The position numbers and the translations under genes are program-made. Below the pieces are notes generated by a model. It saw nothing but the letters and a program-made list of their open reading frames with translations. It was not told the DNA's origin and ran no database searches. Below, in pieces: positions 18,950 to 32,026 of a stretch of DNA of 34,660 nt. Where the stretch lies: assembly GCF_014884965.1 (NCBI RefSeq), contig NZ_JABTBO010000023.1, positions 1 through 34,660 on the forward strand. Reading direction: 5' to 3'. This DNA comes from Spirabiliibacterium mucosae. GTDB taxonomy: Bacteria > Pseudomonadota > Gammaproteobacteria > Enterobacterales > Pasteurellaceae. Within the stretch, counting starts at the first letter, position 1. The number at the start of each line of letters is the position of its first letter.

Positions 18950-19482
18950 AAAGCACAAGACGCATAGAGATAGCGCACGTTTTTGCGCTCACGCAGCATG
19001 GTTTTGACATAAAGCGTGGTGCCGATAAAAAACAGCGTTGGCAGGGCAAACACGCGCCAAATCTGGCCATCAAAAGTGCGGTGCGGGAAGTAATAGGCCG
19101 CCATGCCCGCAATGCCAAAAATAATAATCGCCGCCACATCATTGGCCAGCGCGCGCTCATCTTTGGCTTTAACATAATGCACGTTCACCAGCGCAAAAGG
19201 CAGCATCGGCAGCAAAAACAGCGCCACGGCGATGTTGTAATACAGCGCCGGCAGCGCGAAAATAGCCGCGGCTGCGGCATACCGCACGCTCCAGCGACGG
19301 TTGAGTTCTACATTGCGTTTTTTGAACAGATTAAAAAACGGATAGGTGAACAGATACAAACAAAACCACGCCAGCAGCAACGGTAGGTGCCACCAGAGTG
19401 GATCACTTGTAAACATGCCGTAGAAAAACGGCAACAGCGCCATCACAATGGCGCCGTGCTGGTTGGATACATAGAGTTTCAT
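18472..19482 (-). CDS. YwiC-like membrane protein, C-terminus doubtful
   Basis: The first 240 or so residues form a polytopic membrane protein of about eight or nine helices resembling the YwiC-like family, of unknown function. It begins MKLYVSNQHGAIVMALLPFF. Arg/Lys-rich loops such as MLRERKNVRYLYAS and HFRLTVKQVGILEF match my memory of a Haemophilus homologue. After LLAVDLYF the frame continues about 90 codons antisense to the msrC core and loses hydrophobicity, so the true stop is probably near 18743 or 18678 in another frame. The GGGG run (18758-18761) is where the frame would shift. The ATG overlaps the stop of the upstream symporter gene by 4 bases. Confidence 0.75.
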   Translation of the reverse strand: MKLYVSNQHGAIVMALLPFFYGMFTSDPLWWHLPLLLAWFCLYLFTYPFFNLFKKRNVELNRRWSVRYAAAAAIFALPALYYNIAVALFLLPMLPFALVNVHYVKAKDERALANDVAAIIIFGIAGMAAYYFPHRTFDGQIWRVFALPTLFFIGTTLYVKTMLRERKNVRYLYASCAFHIGLVIAIGVWINLPTALCFVPAALRALIAPHFRLTVKQVGILEFIISAQFLLCLLAVDLYFTPPMWPKCWLNNAAISAKPCSSASSKRLSTGLSISNTPMISSLITNGSTISDWLALSQAMWPSNWCTSATRKMRFCATAVPHTPLPSGIRVQATLP

Positions 19483-20426
19483 GAATCGTGCTTTTTCTCT
19501 TTCATCGTGGCAAAAAAGGTCGCCAAAATCGGGCCGGACACATTATGCCAAAAGCTAAACACCGCACTTGGGATGGCCGCCACTGGGTTTAAATGCGCCG
19601 CCGCCAGTGCCGCACCAAGGCCGGAGTTTTGCATGCCGACTTCAATCGCCACTGCTTTGCTGTCAAAGGTGCTAAGGTGGAAGAGTTTGGCTGCCAAAAA
19701 GCCAACCAAGTAGCCCAAGCCGTTGTGCAACACCACCACACCAAAAATCAGCCAAAAGGCATCAAGTTGGATGAGTTTGTCCTTGCTCACCGCCACCACC
19801 GCGGCCAAAATCAGCACAATCGCAATCACGGAGACCAGCGGCATCGCTTGGCTCAGTTGCGTCGCTTTTTGTTTGAGCAACGTGCGCACCACTAGGCCTA
19901 AAAAGATCGGGAAGAGCACCATTTTCAGCACAGAAACAAACATCGCCATGGCGTTGATGTCAATCCACTGGCTGGCGAGCACATAAAACACCACAGGCGT
20001 TAAAACGGGCGCCAACAGCGTGGAGATGGTGGTGCAGGCGACAGAAAGTGCGGTGTTGCCGCGCGCAAGATAGGTCATCACATTCGAGGAGGTACCACCA
20101 GGGCATGAGCCGACCAAAATCACGCCGACCGCCAGTTCGGTTGGCAGTGCAAAGCCTTTGGCCAGTGCAAACGCAATCGCAGGCATAATCACAAATTGCC
20201 CCACCACACCAACCAGCACCGATTTCGGGTGGCGTGCCACTTCGCTGAAGTCATGAAAAGTCAACGTAATGCCCATGCCGAACATCACAATGCCCAGCAG
20301 GTAAGGAATGTAGCCCAACAGCGGCTTGAACGCCTCAGGGAATTGGAACGCCAAAAAGGCAAACAACAGCACCCAAACGGCGAAGGTTTTGCCAGCAAAC
20401 TGGCTGATTTTAACTAACGCGTGCAT
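19479..20426 (-). CDS. Bile acid:sodium symporter family protein
   Basis: The 315-residue product is an inner-membrane protein with about nine or ten helices of the BASS/SBF superfamily. Family markers visible are GMGITLTFHDF near residue 50, the ILVGSCPGGTSSNVMTYLARG crossover and EVGMQNSGLGAALAAAHL near residue 265. Bacterial members take up bile acids, pantoate-like or other organic anions with sodium, and the substrate here cannot be told. It overlaps the following YwiC-like gene by 4 bases, so they are probably co-transcribed. Confidence 0.88.
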   Translation of the reverse strand: MHALVKISQFAGKTFAVWVLLFAFLAFQFPEAFKPLLGYIPYLLGIVMFGMGITLTFHDFSEVARHPKSVLVGVVGQFVIMPAIAFALAKGFALPTELAVGVILVGSCPGGTSSNVMTYLARGNTALSVACTTISTLLAPVLTPVVFYVLASQWIDINAMAMFVSVLKMVLFPIFLGLVVRTLLKQKATQLSQAMPLVSVIAIVLILAAVVAVSKDKLIQLDAFWLIFGVVVLHNGLGYLVGFLAAKLFHLSTFDSKAVAIEVGMQNSGLGAALAAAHLNPVAAIPSAVFSFWHNVSGPILATFFATMKEKKHDS

Positions 20427-20570
20427 AAATTCTCAATAAAAGTGAATGGAATATCTAAAGTAGCAAAATCACGGCGAGTGCGCAATTTAAAGCGGTAAAA
20501 AAACCGCACTTTTGTGCTTTTGAGTACAACCAAAAAAGAAAAACACCTTATAAGCCCAACTCTTCGCTCT

Positions 20571-20593
20571 AATTCTAATATGTTATGTTAGAA
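20571..20593. promoter_or_regulatory. 23-base palindrome upstream of the nuclease gene, candidate operator
   Basis: The arms ATTCTAATAT (20571-20580) and ATGTTAGAAT (20584-20593) are inverted repeats with one mismatch in ten, separated by GTT. The right arm includes TAGAAT (20588-20593), one base from a -10 consensus. The palindrome ends 34 bases before the nuclease ATG. A repressor could block the promoter here. No regulator gene is adjacent, so the binding protein is unknown. Confidence 0.55.
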
Positions 20594-20627
20594 TATCATA
20601 GAAAGAAAATAAGAGTTAAGGCTGAAT

Positions 20628-21712
20628 ATGCACACCAAACTACCACAGTTTCAAAAACTATTAACCAAGTTTAACTCATTAGGCTCAGAAACGAAAATAG
20701 AGCCCACGATTTTCAGCATTGGCGGTAGAGGCTACTATGAAAATCCGACGACAGATATTCTCAGCTTTTTTTTAGACAACAATGCACAGCATCAACTCGG
20801 CAACATTATGCTGAAATCATTAATTAATTGTTTACCTGAAAAATATCATTCACTCGATTGTACATTGACTAATGCACCCGAACGTGAATTAAGCACATTA
20901 ACTGGTAAGCGTATTGATTTACTACTTGAAAGCGAAAATTGGGTCATAGTAATTGAAAATAAAATCTATCATCATCAAAACAATCCGTTCAAAGATTATG
21001 AGTATTTTCTTCAAGAATCTAGGCATAAGGAACGTTTTACCAACAAAGAGATAATCTACATTGTCCTTTCTCCCAATGGTGATACGCTAGCTCAAGGATG
21101 GTATGGAATTAGCTATCTTAATTTAATCAGTACGTTAAAATCTGAATTATCAGAACAATTTATTTCCCAGCCAATTAATAAATGGATATTATTACTGCGT
21201 GAATTTATTTTGCATTTGGAGAGTATTATGTCAGCCCCTTCATTTGACCAAACAGCATTTGATTTCTTTTTAGAAAATCTTTCTACGATTAAAGAGATTC
21301 AAACAGCAAAAGAGAATTCGATCAATCAATATCATCAACATTTACAAGATCTCATTCAACGAAAATTGGGAGAAGAGGTTAAAATTCGTCTAAATCATTG
21401 GGGTGGTTATCCTGCATTACGATTTACTTTATCTTGTTGGCAAGATACAGGATCGAGTGTTGTACTGTATCTAGATGAGCATGCATCAATTCTAAGAATA
21501 TATGCTCATTTACATCAAGGTCGCGATGAAGAGAAAGCGGATTCTATAATTCTTGAACATAAAAATCTCAAAGAACCATGGAATGAGGTCAAAAATACAT
21601 ATCGCGGATATGAAATTGCTATATTCAAATCGGAAGAGAGAAAAACACAGAAGCCGTTAGTCAGCTAATTTCTGAATGTCTAACTTCACTCGATCGGTTT
21701 GAACGTAATTAA
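20628..21712 (+). CDS. Orphan PD-(D/E)XK nuclease superfamily protein, frame broken near the end
   Basis: The protein resembles the PDDEXK_4-type family. The N-terminal half has ENPTTDILSFFLD (residues 38-50), then Asp97 in GKRIDLLLE and Glu110-Asn-Lys112 in VIVIENKI, the D-(X)n-ExK catalytic core. NPFKDYEYFLQ follows. The C-terminal half, with RLNHWGGYPALRF, is of unknown role. As read the frame ends at 21668. One more A in the run of five (21641-21645) extends it through SQLISECLTSLDRFERN to 21712, about 361 residues. TTAAGG lies six bases before the ATG. The gene is markedly AT-rich, stands alone with no methylase or helicase partner, and has a palindromic upstream element. A role in restriction or phage defence is possible but unproven. 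Confidence 0.8.
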
Positions 21713-21730
21713 TATCCAACCTTATAGATA

Positions 21731-21777
21731 CAAAGCAGTGGTAAATGACGGCCTTTTAATCATCTACCATTGCTTTG
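21731..21777. repeat. Long imperfect hairpin between convergent nuclease and mnmE genes
   Basis: CAAAGCAGTGGTAAATGA (21731-21748) pairs with TCATCTACCATTGCTTTG (21760-21777). That is 16 Watson-Crick pairs plus a G-T pair and one A-C position, around an 11-base loop. It sits exactly in the 79-base gap between convergent genes. There is no clear T tract on either side, so it is either an unusual bidirectional terminator or another element. Confidence 0.7.
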
Positions 21778-21791
21778 AGCTATTTAGCTTT

Positions 21792-23153
21792 TTACTTACC
21801 AATACAAAACGAGCTGAAGATGCTGCTGAGCAGGTCGTCTGAGGTGAATTGGCCGGTGATGGTGCTCAGTGCGTCTTGTGCCAGGCGCAGCTCTTCGGCG
21901 AGCAGCTCGCCGGCGTGAAATTCCACCAGCTGTGTGTGGCCGCGTTCAAGGCATTCACCGGCGTGTGACAGCGCATCCAAATGGCGACGGCGCGCCAAAA
22001 AGCCGCCCTCGGGGCTGGCTTGATAGCCCATTGCTTTTTTCAAGTGCTCACGCAGCAAGTCAATGCCCGCATGGGTTTTGGCAGACAGCGTAATTTCCGT
22101 GCGGCCGTTGACAATGCGTTGGCCTTCAACCTCGCCACTGATGTCGGCTTTGTTGCGAATCACCGTCAGTGGCATATTCTCTGGCAAGCGGGCGAGAAAC
22201 TCGCGGCTGGCAAAATCGAGCTGCTCAGCTTGTGGCGCGGCCGAGTCAATCATCAGCAAGACGTGATCGGCCTGCTCAATTTCTGCCCACGCGCGGGTGA
22301 TGCCGATTTTTTCCACCTCATCGCTGGCCTCGCGCAGACCGGCGGTGTCGATAATATGCAGCGGCATGCCGTCAATGTGGATATGCTCGCGCAGCACATC
22401 GCGCGTAGTGCCCGCGATGTCGGTGACAATCGCCGCCTCACGTCCGGCCAGCGCGTTGAGCAGGCTGGATTTGCCCGCATTCGGCCGCCCTGCAATCACC
22501 ACCTTCATGCCCTCACGCAAAATCGCCCCTTGGCGCGCCTGCGACCGCACTTTGGCTAATTGCGCGATGATGTCATTGAGCTTGCCCTCCACCACCCCGT
22601 CGGCGAGGAAGTCAATCTCTTCATCAGGGAAGTCGATCGCCGCCTCCACATAGGTGCGCAGATAAATCAGACTATCGACCAGCGCGTTGACTTTGTTGGA
22701 AAACTCCCCTTGCAGCGAGTTGAGCGCACTGCGCGCGGCCTGTGCCGAGCTGGCATCAATTAAATCCGCAATCGCCTCGGCTTGGGCAAGGTCCAATTTG
22801 TCGTTTAAAAACGCTTGCTCTGAAAACTCCCCGGGGCGGGCCAGGCGCACCTCAGGGAGCATTAAAATTTGCTCAAGCAGCATATCCAGCACCACTTGCC
22901 CGCCGTGGCCTTGCAGCTCGAGCACATCTTCACCCGTGAAGGAGTGAGGCGCTTTGAAATAGAGCGCGATGCCTTGATCAAGCACCTGCCCGTCAAGCGT
23001 TTTAAACGGCAAATACTCTGCCAACCGCACTTTTGGGCATTTGCCCAAAATGGCCTGCGCTACCGCTGTCGCTTTTGGCCCTGAGATGCGCAAAATGCCA
23101 ATCCCACCGCGGCCTGGGGCGGTGGCTTGCGCCACAATGGTTTCTTTTATCAT
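21792..23153 (-). CDS. mnmE: tRNA uridine-5-carboxymethylaminomethyl modification GTPase MnmE
   Basis: MnmE with MnmG modifies the wobble uridine of several tRNAs. The N-terminal formyl-THF-binding domain begins [20 protein letters not shown]. The G domain has P-loop [14 protein letters not shown], switch region [16 protein letters not shown] and NKAD. The C-terminal helical domain ends with the catalytic CIGK. I prefer the ATG at 23153. A GTG three codons upstream (23162) is also open. The product is 453 residues, the usual size. It is downstream of yidC across a hairpin. Confidence 0.96.
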   Translation of the reverse strand: MIKETIVAQATAPGRGGIGILRISGPKATAVAQAILGKCPKVRLAEYLPFKTLDGQVLDQGIALYFKAPHSFTGEDVLELQGHGGQVVLDMLLEQILMLPEVRLARPGEFSEQAFLNDKLDLAQAEAIADLIDASSAQAARSALNSLQGEFSNKVNALVDSLIYLRTYVEAAIDFPDEEIDFLADGVVEGKLNDIIAQLAKVRSQARQGAILREGMKVVIAGRPNAGKSSLLNALAGREAAIVTDIAGTTRDVLREHIHIDGMPLHIIDTAGLREASDEVEKIGITRAWAEIEQADHVLLMIDSAAPQAEQLDFASREFLARLPENMPLTVIRNKADISGEVEGQRIVNGRTEITLSAKTHAGIDLLREHLKKAMGYQASPEGGFLARRRHLDALSHAGECLERGHTQLVEFHAGELLAEELRLAQDALSTITGQFTSDDLLSSIFSSFCIGK

Positions 23154-23180
23154 AATGCTCACCGCACTTTCGTGTTAAAC

Positions 23181-23205
23181 AAAAGGCACTCTTGCGAGTG
23201 CCCTT
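23181..23205 (-). terminator. Terminator-like hairpin after yidC
   Basis: On minus, GGCACTC (23196-23202) and GAGTGCC (23185-23191) form a 7-pair stem with a GCAA tetraloop, followed by TTTTGTTT. It lies between the yidC stop and the mnmE start, so it may reduce read-through into mnmE. Confidence 0.75.
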
Positions 23206-23210
23206 CAACG

Positions 23211-24842
23211 TTATTTTTTCTTACGGGAATGGAGCCCGCGTTTTTCAAGCCCGCGATAAATCCACTGTTGCTGGGCGATGGTGATGAGGTTGGAGGTCAA
23301 CCAGTAAAGCACCAAGCCAGATGGGAACCACAGGAAGAAGAAGGTGAACGCCACCGGCATAAAGGTCATGATCTTCTGCTGGGTTGGGTCTGCCACCGGC
23401 GTTGGTGACATTTTTTGCAGCAAGAACATCGACGCACCCATCAGCACTGGCAAGATGTAGTACGGGTCTTGCGCGGATAAATCTTGAATCCAGCCGAAGA
23501 ATGGCGCGTGGCGCAGTTGCACCGCTTCCATAAACATCCAGTAAAGGGCGATGAAAATCGGCATTTGCAGCAAGATTGGCAAGCAGCCACCCAATGGATT
23601 AACTTTTTCTTCTTTATACAAACGCATCATTTCTTGGCTCATGCGTTGTTTGTCGTCGCCGAAACGCTCACGCAGCTCTTGGATGCGTGGTTGCAGCATA
23701 CGCATTTTCGCCATTGAGGTGTATTGCGCTTTGGTCAGCGGATACAAAATCGCTTTCACGATGATGGTCACACAGATGATCGCCAAGCCCCAGTTTGACA
23801 CAATGCTTTGGATAAATTGCAACAATTTGAACAGCGGTTTAGAGATAAACCACGCCCAGCCGTAATCCACTGTCAAATCCAAGTGCGGTGCCACCGCTTC
23901 CATTTGGTTTTGCAGTTTCGGGCCTGTCCACAATTTGCTTTCCACACTTTGCGTGGCACCGGCTGGAATCACCATACTCGGCGCACGGAAGCCGATAAAG
24001 GCAAAATCTTTGTTGGTGCTGGTGTAGAGCTGATTGTCTTCATGCTGATTTGGGATCCACGCCGTGGCAAAATAGTGTTGCAACAACGCCACCCAGCCTT
24101 GCTTAGTCGCAATCGACAAATTCGCCTTTTCCATATCTTCAAAGCTGTATTTTTTGTAATTCGTTTCTGAAGAGGAGTACGCACCACCGGTGTAGGTTGG
24201 CATCGCCAAGTTGGTGGAGTGCTCAATCAAGGTGTGCTTGATTTGCGCATACGGCTGCATTTCAATTGGCTCACCGCGGTTGTTGGTGATGCTGTAAACC
24301 ACGTCCACCACATAGCTGCCGCGTTTAACGATAAAGGTTTTTTCCACTTTCACGCCGTCTTTTTCTAACGTGAGTGGGATACGCAGTTCATCTTGGCCGT
24401 CGGCGAGGGTGAAGGCCTCAGCATCCACACTGTATTGCGCGCGGCCTGCACGGGTGTCAACGCCGTCTTTGCCCACCAAGCCACTTTGTGCAACATAAAC
24501 CAAGTTTTGGTCGTTTTGCAGCAATGAGAACGGTTTTTCAGAGTTGAGCTCGGCGTTGTATTTCAACAATTCAGAATCAACAATATCGCCGCCGTTGGTG
24601 GCAATTTTCAGCCGTAACACGTCACTTTCAACGGTCACCACATTGCCTGTTTCTTGCGAGTCAACCGCACTTTGACTTTGGCTGGTGCTCACGGGCGTAT
24701 CACTGTTGGCCTCCACCGTGGTGGTTGCACTGGCCGCTGGCGTTTCAGCTTTTGGCGAATGGTAGTCAATTTGCCATTGTTGATACACCAAGAAAGAGAT
24801 AAAGACGAGTGCAATTACTAATAAACTACGTTTAGAATTCAT
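23211..24842 (-). CDS. yidC: Membrane protein insertase YidC
   Basis: YidC inserts and folds inner-membrane proteins alone or with SecYEG. The 543-residue product has an N-terminal anchor (residues about 5-20), a Ser/Thr/Ala-rich linker and a large periplasmic domain (about 65-340). The conserved C-terminal five-helix insertase region has [40 protein letters not shown] and [20 protein letters not shown]. The basic tail ends HSRKKK. Its ATG shares one base with the yidD stop (TAATG). Confidence 0.97.
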   Translation of the reverse strand: MNSKRSLLVIALVFISFLVYQQWQIDYHSPKAETPAASATTTVEANSDTPVSTSQSQSAVDSQETGNVVTVESDVLRLKIATNGGDIVDSELLKYNAELNSEKPFSLLQNDQNLVYVAQSGLVGKDGVDTRAGRAQYSVDAEAFTLADGQDELRIPLTLEKDGVKVEKTFIVKRGSYVVDVVYSITNNRGEPIEMQPYAQIKHTLIEHSTNLAMPTYTGGAYSSSETNYKKYSFEDMEKANLSIATKQGWVALLQHYFATAWIPNQHEDNQLYTSTNKDFAFIGFRAPSMVIPAGATQSVESKLWTGPKLQNQMEAVAPHLDLTVDYGWAWFISKPLFKLLQFIQSIVSNWGLAIICVTIIVKAILYPLTKAQYTSMAKMRMLQPRIQELRERFGDDKQRMSQEMMRLYKEEKVNPLGGCLPILLQMPIFIALYWMFMEAVQLRHAPFFGWIQDLSAQDPYYILPVLMGASMFLLQKMSPTPVADPTQQKIMTFMPVAFTFFFLWFPSGLVLYWLTSNLITIAQQQWIYRGLEKRGLHSRKKK

Positions 24843-25117
24843 TATTTTTCTCTGTGTTGGTTATGGGTTGAGTGTTCACATTGTTTTTCAGGCACGGGAT
24901 CATATCCACCAGCACTTAAAGGATGACATTTTAATACACGTTTGAGCGTAAGCCAACCACCTTTTAGTGCGCCAAAGCGTTTTATCGCCTCAAGGCCGTA
25001 TTGCGAGCACGTTGGCGTGAAGCGACAACGCGGGCCAAGTAACGGGCTGATGGCCACGCGGTAGCCTTTAATGAGCCAAATTAGGCATTTCGCGCCAAGC
25101 GACGATGACGATTGCAT
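24842..25117 (-). CDS. yidD: Membrane protein insertion efficiency factor YidD
   Basis: The 91-residue product carries the family signature [20 protein letters not shown] and [21 protein letters not shown], with the conserved cysteines. YidD is a small inner-membrane-associated protein that helps YidC-dependent insertion. Its start lies 37 bases inside the rnpA gene in another frame, an arrangement conserved in many bacteria. Confidence 0.95.
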   Translation of the reverse strand: MQSSSSLGAKCLIWLIKGYRVAISPLLGPRCRFTPTCSQYGLEAIKRFGALKGGWLTLKRVLKCHPLSAGGYDPVPEKQCEHSTHNQHREK

Positions 25118-25446
25118 AAAATGTCCAACACATCAAACAGCTGTTTGTTATCCATCTCACCTAGGCCTTTGCGGGCAATGACAATAAAATCCATTGCGGG
25201 CAAATTGTGTTGATTGCGCCGGAAATAATCACGGCACACGCGTTTGATGCGGTTGCGCACCACGGCACGCTTGACGTGTTTTTTGGCAATGGTTAACCCC
25301 AGCCGCGGGAAGCCTAAATGGTTGGCGCGAGCGATAATGCTGATTTCAGGGCGAGAGGCTTTGACAGATTGTTGAAAAACAAATGTGAATTGTTCGGGAG
25401 TTAACAGGCGTAACTCCCGAGAGAAAGGATACTTAACTTCACTCAA
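25081..25446 (-). CDS. rnpA: Ribonuclease P protein component
   Basis: RnpA is the basic protein subunit of RNase P, which matures tRNA 5' ends. The 121-residue product begins [22 protein letters not shown] and has the family signature [13 protein letters not shown] with surrounding basic residues, plus [13 protein letters not shown]. It lies 8 bases after rpmH, the usual operon. Confidence 0.96.
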   Translation of the reverse strand: MSEVKYPFSRELRLLTPEQFTFVFQQSVKASRPEISIIARANHLGFPRLGLTIAKKHVKRAVVRNRIKRVCRDYFRRNQHNLPAMDFIVIARKGLGEMDNKQLFDVLDILCNRHRRLARNA

Positions 25447-25454
25447 GGTGAGGA

Positions 25455-25956
<502 letters not shown>

Positions 25957-27315
25957 ATGTCGTCTTCTCTTTGGAAAGATTTATGGCCAAATTGTCTTTC
26001 TCAACTGCAAGATCAAGTGTCGTCGAATGATTTCAGCATGTGGCTCAAGCCATTGCAAGCTGAGGTGAAAAACGACACATTGCTGTTATACGCCCCTAAT
26101 CGCTTTATCATCCAGTGGGTGCAAGATAAATTCCACAGCCTGATTGTGGAGATCATCGCAGGCTTAAGTGAAAGTGCGGTCGGCAAAATCAAATATGTTG
26201 AGGGCATCAAACCCAAAGAAGTGGCGCCCGAGCCTGCCAATGTGGCCCCACCGGCGGCTGAACAACCAAGTGCCAACGTGCAAGAGTCCTACCGCTCGGG
26301 GCTGAACATCAAGCAAACCTTTGACAATTTTGTGGAAGGGAAATCGAACCAAATGGCGCGTGCAGTGGCACAAAAAGTGGCCGACAATCCAGGCGGCGCC
26401 AACTCGAACCCGCTTTATCTCTACGGCGGCACAGGCTTAGGCAAAACCCACTTACTGCACGCCATTGGCAACGAAATTCTCGCGCGCAATCCACAAGCCA
26501 AAGTGGTGTATATGCACTCTGAGCGCTTTGTGCAAGAGATGGTCAAAGCGCTGCGCAACGACAAAATGGACCACTTCAAGCGTTTTTATCGCAGCCTGGA
26601 TGCCTTGTTAATCGATGATATTCAGTTTTTCTCGAATAAAGAGGGCTCGCAGGAAGAGTTTTTCCACACCTTTAATGCGCTCTTTGAGCGCAATCACCAA
26701 ATTATCCTCACCTCTGACCGCTACCCACGCGAGATTGAAAAAATTGAAGATCGCCTGCGCTCGCGCTTTGGCTGGGGCTTGAGCATTGCCATTGAGCCGC
26801 CTGATTTGGAGACGCGGGTTGCGATTTTGATGAAAAAAGCCGAAGAGAGCCACCTCAATTTGCCTGAGGAAGTGGCGTTTTTCATCGGGCAAAAACTGCG
26901 CACCAACGTGCGTGAGCTTGAAGGCGCACTCAACCGTGTGGCAGCCTACGCCCAATTCACCGGCAAGCCGATCACCATCGATTTTGTGCGTGAGGCGCTC
27001 AAAGATATGCTGGCGCTACAAGATAAATTAGTGACGGTGGAAAATATTCAAAAAACCGTGGCAGAATATTACAAAATCAAGGTTTCAGATTTGACCTCCA
27101 AGCGCAAATTCCGCTCCATTGCTCGCCCGCGCCAACTGGCGATGGCACTGTGCAAAGAGCTGACCAACCGCAGCTTGCCGGAAATTGGCAAATTATTTGG
27201 CGATCGCGATCACACCACGGTGTTGCACGCTTGCCGCAAGATTGAAGAATTACGCGAAAAAGATAATAATATCCAAGAAGATTTTTCTAATTTAATTCGT
27301 ATTTTGTCTGCCTAA
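25957..27315 (+). CDS. dnaA: Chromosomal replication initiator protein DnaA
   Basis: DnaA binds the origin and opens it for replication. I start at the ATG at 25957, six bases after GATGGAG, giving 452 residues. The earlier start at 25930 has no site. Domain I has [24 protein letters not shown], domain II is a Pro/Ala-rich linker (about 85-115), and domain III has Walker [11 protein letters not shown], Walker [10 protein letters not shown] and sensor motifs. Domain IV carries the DNA-binding signature [16 protein letters not shown]. dnaN follows after 9 bases. Confidence 0.98.
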   Translation: MSSSLWKDLWPNCLSQLQDQVSSNDFSMWLKPLQAEVKNDTLLLYAPNRFIIQWVQDKFHSLIVEIIAGLSESAVGKIKYVEGIKPKEVAPEPANVAPPAAEQPSANVQESYRSGLNIKQTFDNFVEGKSNQMARAVAQKVADNPGGANSNPLYLYGGTGLGKTHLLHAIGNEILARNPQAKVVYMHSERFVQEMVKALRNDKMDHFKRFYRSLDALLIDDIQFFSNKEGSQEEFFHTFNALFERNHQIILTSDRYPREIEKIEDRLRSRFGWGLSIAIEPPDLETRVAILMKKAEESHLNLPEEVAFFIGQKLRTNVRELEGALNRVAAYAQFTGKPITIDFVREALKDMLALQDKLVTVENIQKTVAEYYKIKVSDLTSKRKFRSIARPRQLAMALCKELTNRSLPEIGKLFGDRDHTTVLHACRKIEELREKDNNIQEDFSNLIRILSA

Positions 27316-27324
27316 GGGGACGCT

Positions 27325-28425
27325 ATGCAATTTTCAATAAGCCGTGAAAATTTGATCAAACCATTACAACAAGTCTGTGGCGTGCTGAATTCGCGCCCGC
27401 CAACAGCGGTTTTGCACAATTTATTGCTGCAAATTGACGCCCAGCGCTTGATTATGACCGGCACCGATTTGGAAGTGGAGCTTTCCACCCAATCCCCGCT
27501 GCAAAGCGCCAGCCAAGAGGGCTTTTATACCATCCCAGGCAAGAAGTTTTTGGATATTTGCCGCAGCTTTCCTGATGAGGCGATAATTGATGTCACCTTT
27601 GAAGACGACCGCGCGGTGATTAGCTCAGGGCGCAGCCGCTTCACGCTCTCTACCCTGCCTGCGGCCGATTACCCAAGTTTGACTGACTGGCAAGCTGAGG
27701 TCGATTTCACCGTGGCGCAAGACACGCTTATCCGCCTGATTGATGCCACGCAGTTTTCCATGGCCAACCAAGATGCGCGTTATTTTTTAAACGGTATGAA
27801 GTTTGAAACCGAAGGCAATTTGCTGCGCACCATCGCCACCGACGGCCACCGTTTAGCGGTGTGTACCATGGCGCTTGAGCAATCCCTGCCAAATCATGCC
27901 GTAATTGTGCCACGCAAAGGTGTGCTTGAGTTAAAACGCCTGCTCAACGAGCCTGAAGAGCAAGTGCGCATTCAAATTGGCACCAGCAATATCCGCGTGC
28001 AATTTGAGCATACCGTGTTCACCTCCAAATTGATTGACGGGCGCTTTCCAGACTATCGCCGCGTGCTGCCACGCAATGCCGACCACATCATCGAGGCCGA
28101 TTGGACGAGCTTAAAACAAGCGTTTACCCGCGCAGCCATTTTATCGAGCGAGCGCATGCACGGCGTGCGTTTGGCGCTGAGCCCAAATCAAATGGCTATC
28201 ACCTCCAGCAATGCGGAAAAAGACGTGGTGGAAGAGGTGCTGGATATCCAATATGACAATGAAGAGATGGAAATCAGCTTCAATGTCAATTACTTACTTG
28301 ATGTGCTCAACGCGCTGAAATGTGACAAAGTGCGGTTTCGCTTCAGTGATGCCAACTCCAGCTGCCTGCTGGAGGATTGCAACGACAGCTACGCCGAATA
28401 CGTCATCATGCCAATGCGCTTATAG
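27325..28425 (+). CDS. dnaN: DNA polymerase III sliding clamp (beta subunit)
   Basis: The 366-residue product is the ring-shaped clamp that tethers polymerase III. It shows three repeats of the clamp fold, with LLQIDAQRLIMTGTDLEVEL, RYFLNGMKFETEGNLLRTIA TDGHRLAVC-type motifs and the C-terminal YVIMPMRL. GGGGA precedes the ATG. It sits between dnaA and recF in the standard order. Confidence 0.98.
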   Translation: MQFSISRENLIKPLQQVCGVLNSRPPTAVLHNLLLQIDAQRLIMTGTDLEVELSTQSPLQSASQEGFYTIPGKKFLDICRSFPDEAIIDVTFEDDRAVISSGRSRFTLSTLPAADYPSLTDWQAEVDFTVAQDTLIRLIDATQFSMANQDARYFLNGMKFETEGNLLRTIATDGHRLAVCTMALEQSLPNHAVIVPRKGVLELKRLLNEPEEQVRIQIGTSNIRVQFEHTVFTSKLIDGRFPDYRRVLPRNADHIIEADWTSLKQAFTRAAILSSERMHGVRLALSPNQMAITSSNAEKDVVEEVLDIQYDNEEMEISFNVNYLLDVLNALKCDKVRFRFSDANSSCLLEDCNDSYAEYVIMPMRL

Positions 28426-28427
28426 TC

Positions 28428-29507
28428 ATGGCGCTCTCCCGGCTCGTCGTCGATCATTTCCGCAATTTGCAAGCCGTTGATTTAACGTTAAATCACGGCT
28501 TCAACTTTATTGTGGGCAACAACGGCAGCGGCAAAACCAGCCTGCTGGAGGCGATTTATTACCTCGGCCATGGCCGCTCGTTTAAAAGTGCGGTCAGCCA
28601 ACGCATCATTCACTATGACCAACCGCACTTTACCCTTTTTGCCGACATTCGCCACGCCCAAGGGACGTGGTCGGTGGGCTTGCAGAAAACACGCCAAGGG
28701 CAAAGCACGGTGAAAATCAACGGCGAAGACGGCAACAAAATCGCTGACCTCGCTCACTTGCTGCCTATTCAGATGATCTCGCCCGAGGGCTTGAGCTTGC
28801 TCAGCGACGGGCCGAGCTTTCGTCGCGCGTTTTTAGATTGGGGCTTGTTTCATCAACACAGCCAGTTTTTCCCGCTGTGGACGCGCTTGCGCCGAGTGCT
28901 AAAACAGCGCAATGCCGCTTTGCTGAGTGCGCGCCACTACGGCGACATGGCGATGTGGGACAGTGAATTTATCCCGCTGGCAATGCAAATCAGCCAGTGG
29001 CGGGAGGCTTACGCCGAGGCGCTGAGCGCCAACATCACGCAAACCTGCCAACTGTTTTTGCCAGAAATTGAACTGCAACAGCGCTTTTATTACGGCTGGG
29101 ATAAAACTCACGACTTTGCCGAGGTGCTCAAGGCAGGCTTTGAGCGCGACAAGCAGTTGGGCTACACCTTTGCCGGCCCACAAAAAGCCGACCTGCGGCT
29201 AAAAGCCAACGGCATTCCGCTTGATGACGTGCTCTCGCGCGGACAGCTAAAATTGATGATTTGCGCGTTGCGTCTCGCCCAAGGTGAGCACTTGATGCAA
29301 AGCCGCCAGCGCCACTGCATTTTCTTGCTTGATGACTTTGCCTCCGAGCTTGACCAACACAAGCGCGAGCTGCTCGCCGAGCGGCTTAAAGCCTGCCAAT
29401 CGCAGGTATTTATCAGCGCTATTCACCTCAACCAACTCCAGCAAATGCCGCTTGAGCAAAGTGCGGTTTTCTCCCTTGATAACGGCGTGATTGACCGCCT
29501 GCGCTAA
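28428..29507 (+). CDS. recF: DNA replication and repair protein RecF
   Basis: RecF helps load RecA at single-strand gaps. The 359-residue product has an SMC-like ATPase fold with Walker [21 protein letters not shown] (about residue 29), signature [18 protein letters not shown] and Walker [14 protein letters not shown] use the ATG at 28428, two bases after the dnaN stop. The frame is open further upstream only because it overlaps dnaN. Three uptake cores lie inside. Confidence 0.96.
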   Translation: MALSRLVVDHFRNLQAVDLTLNHGFNFIVGNNGSGKTSLLEAIYYLGHGRSFKSAVSQRIIHYDQPHFTLFADIRHAQGTWSVGLQKTRQGQSTVKINGEDGNKIADLAHLLPIQMISPEGLSLLSDGPSFRRAFLDWGLFHQHSQFFPLWTRLRRVLKQRNAALLSARHYGDMAMWDSEFIPLAMQISQWREAYAEALSANITQTCQLFLPEIELQQRFYYGWDKTHDFAEVLKAGFERDKQLGYTFAGPQKADLRLKANGIPLDDVLSRGQLKLMICALRLAQGEHLMQSRQRHCIFLLDDFASELDQHKRELLAERLKACQSQVFISAIHLNQLQQMPLEQSAVFSLDNGVIDRLR

Positions 29508-29599
29508 ATTCTGCCCCAAAGCCCAATAAAGGCGTGCGAAAAAGCGCAAAATTTGCTATAATTTCGGAAATTTTCGCAGACAAAAACGAGCTAAATATT

Positions 29600-32024
<2,425 letters not shown>

Positions 32025-32026
32025 TT

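Noticed and set aside
18853-19386. Plus-strand open frame rich in Arg, His and Gln
   Set aside because: It is antisense to the hydrophobic YwiC-like gene, and its composition is what the complement of membrane-helix codons gives. No homology or start signal is seen.
20628-21712. Absence of uptake cores as proof of foreign origin of the nuclease
   Set aside because: The cyd operon and the first 3.4 kb, which are clearly native, also lack cores over longer stretches, so this alone is not informative.
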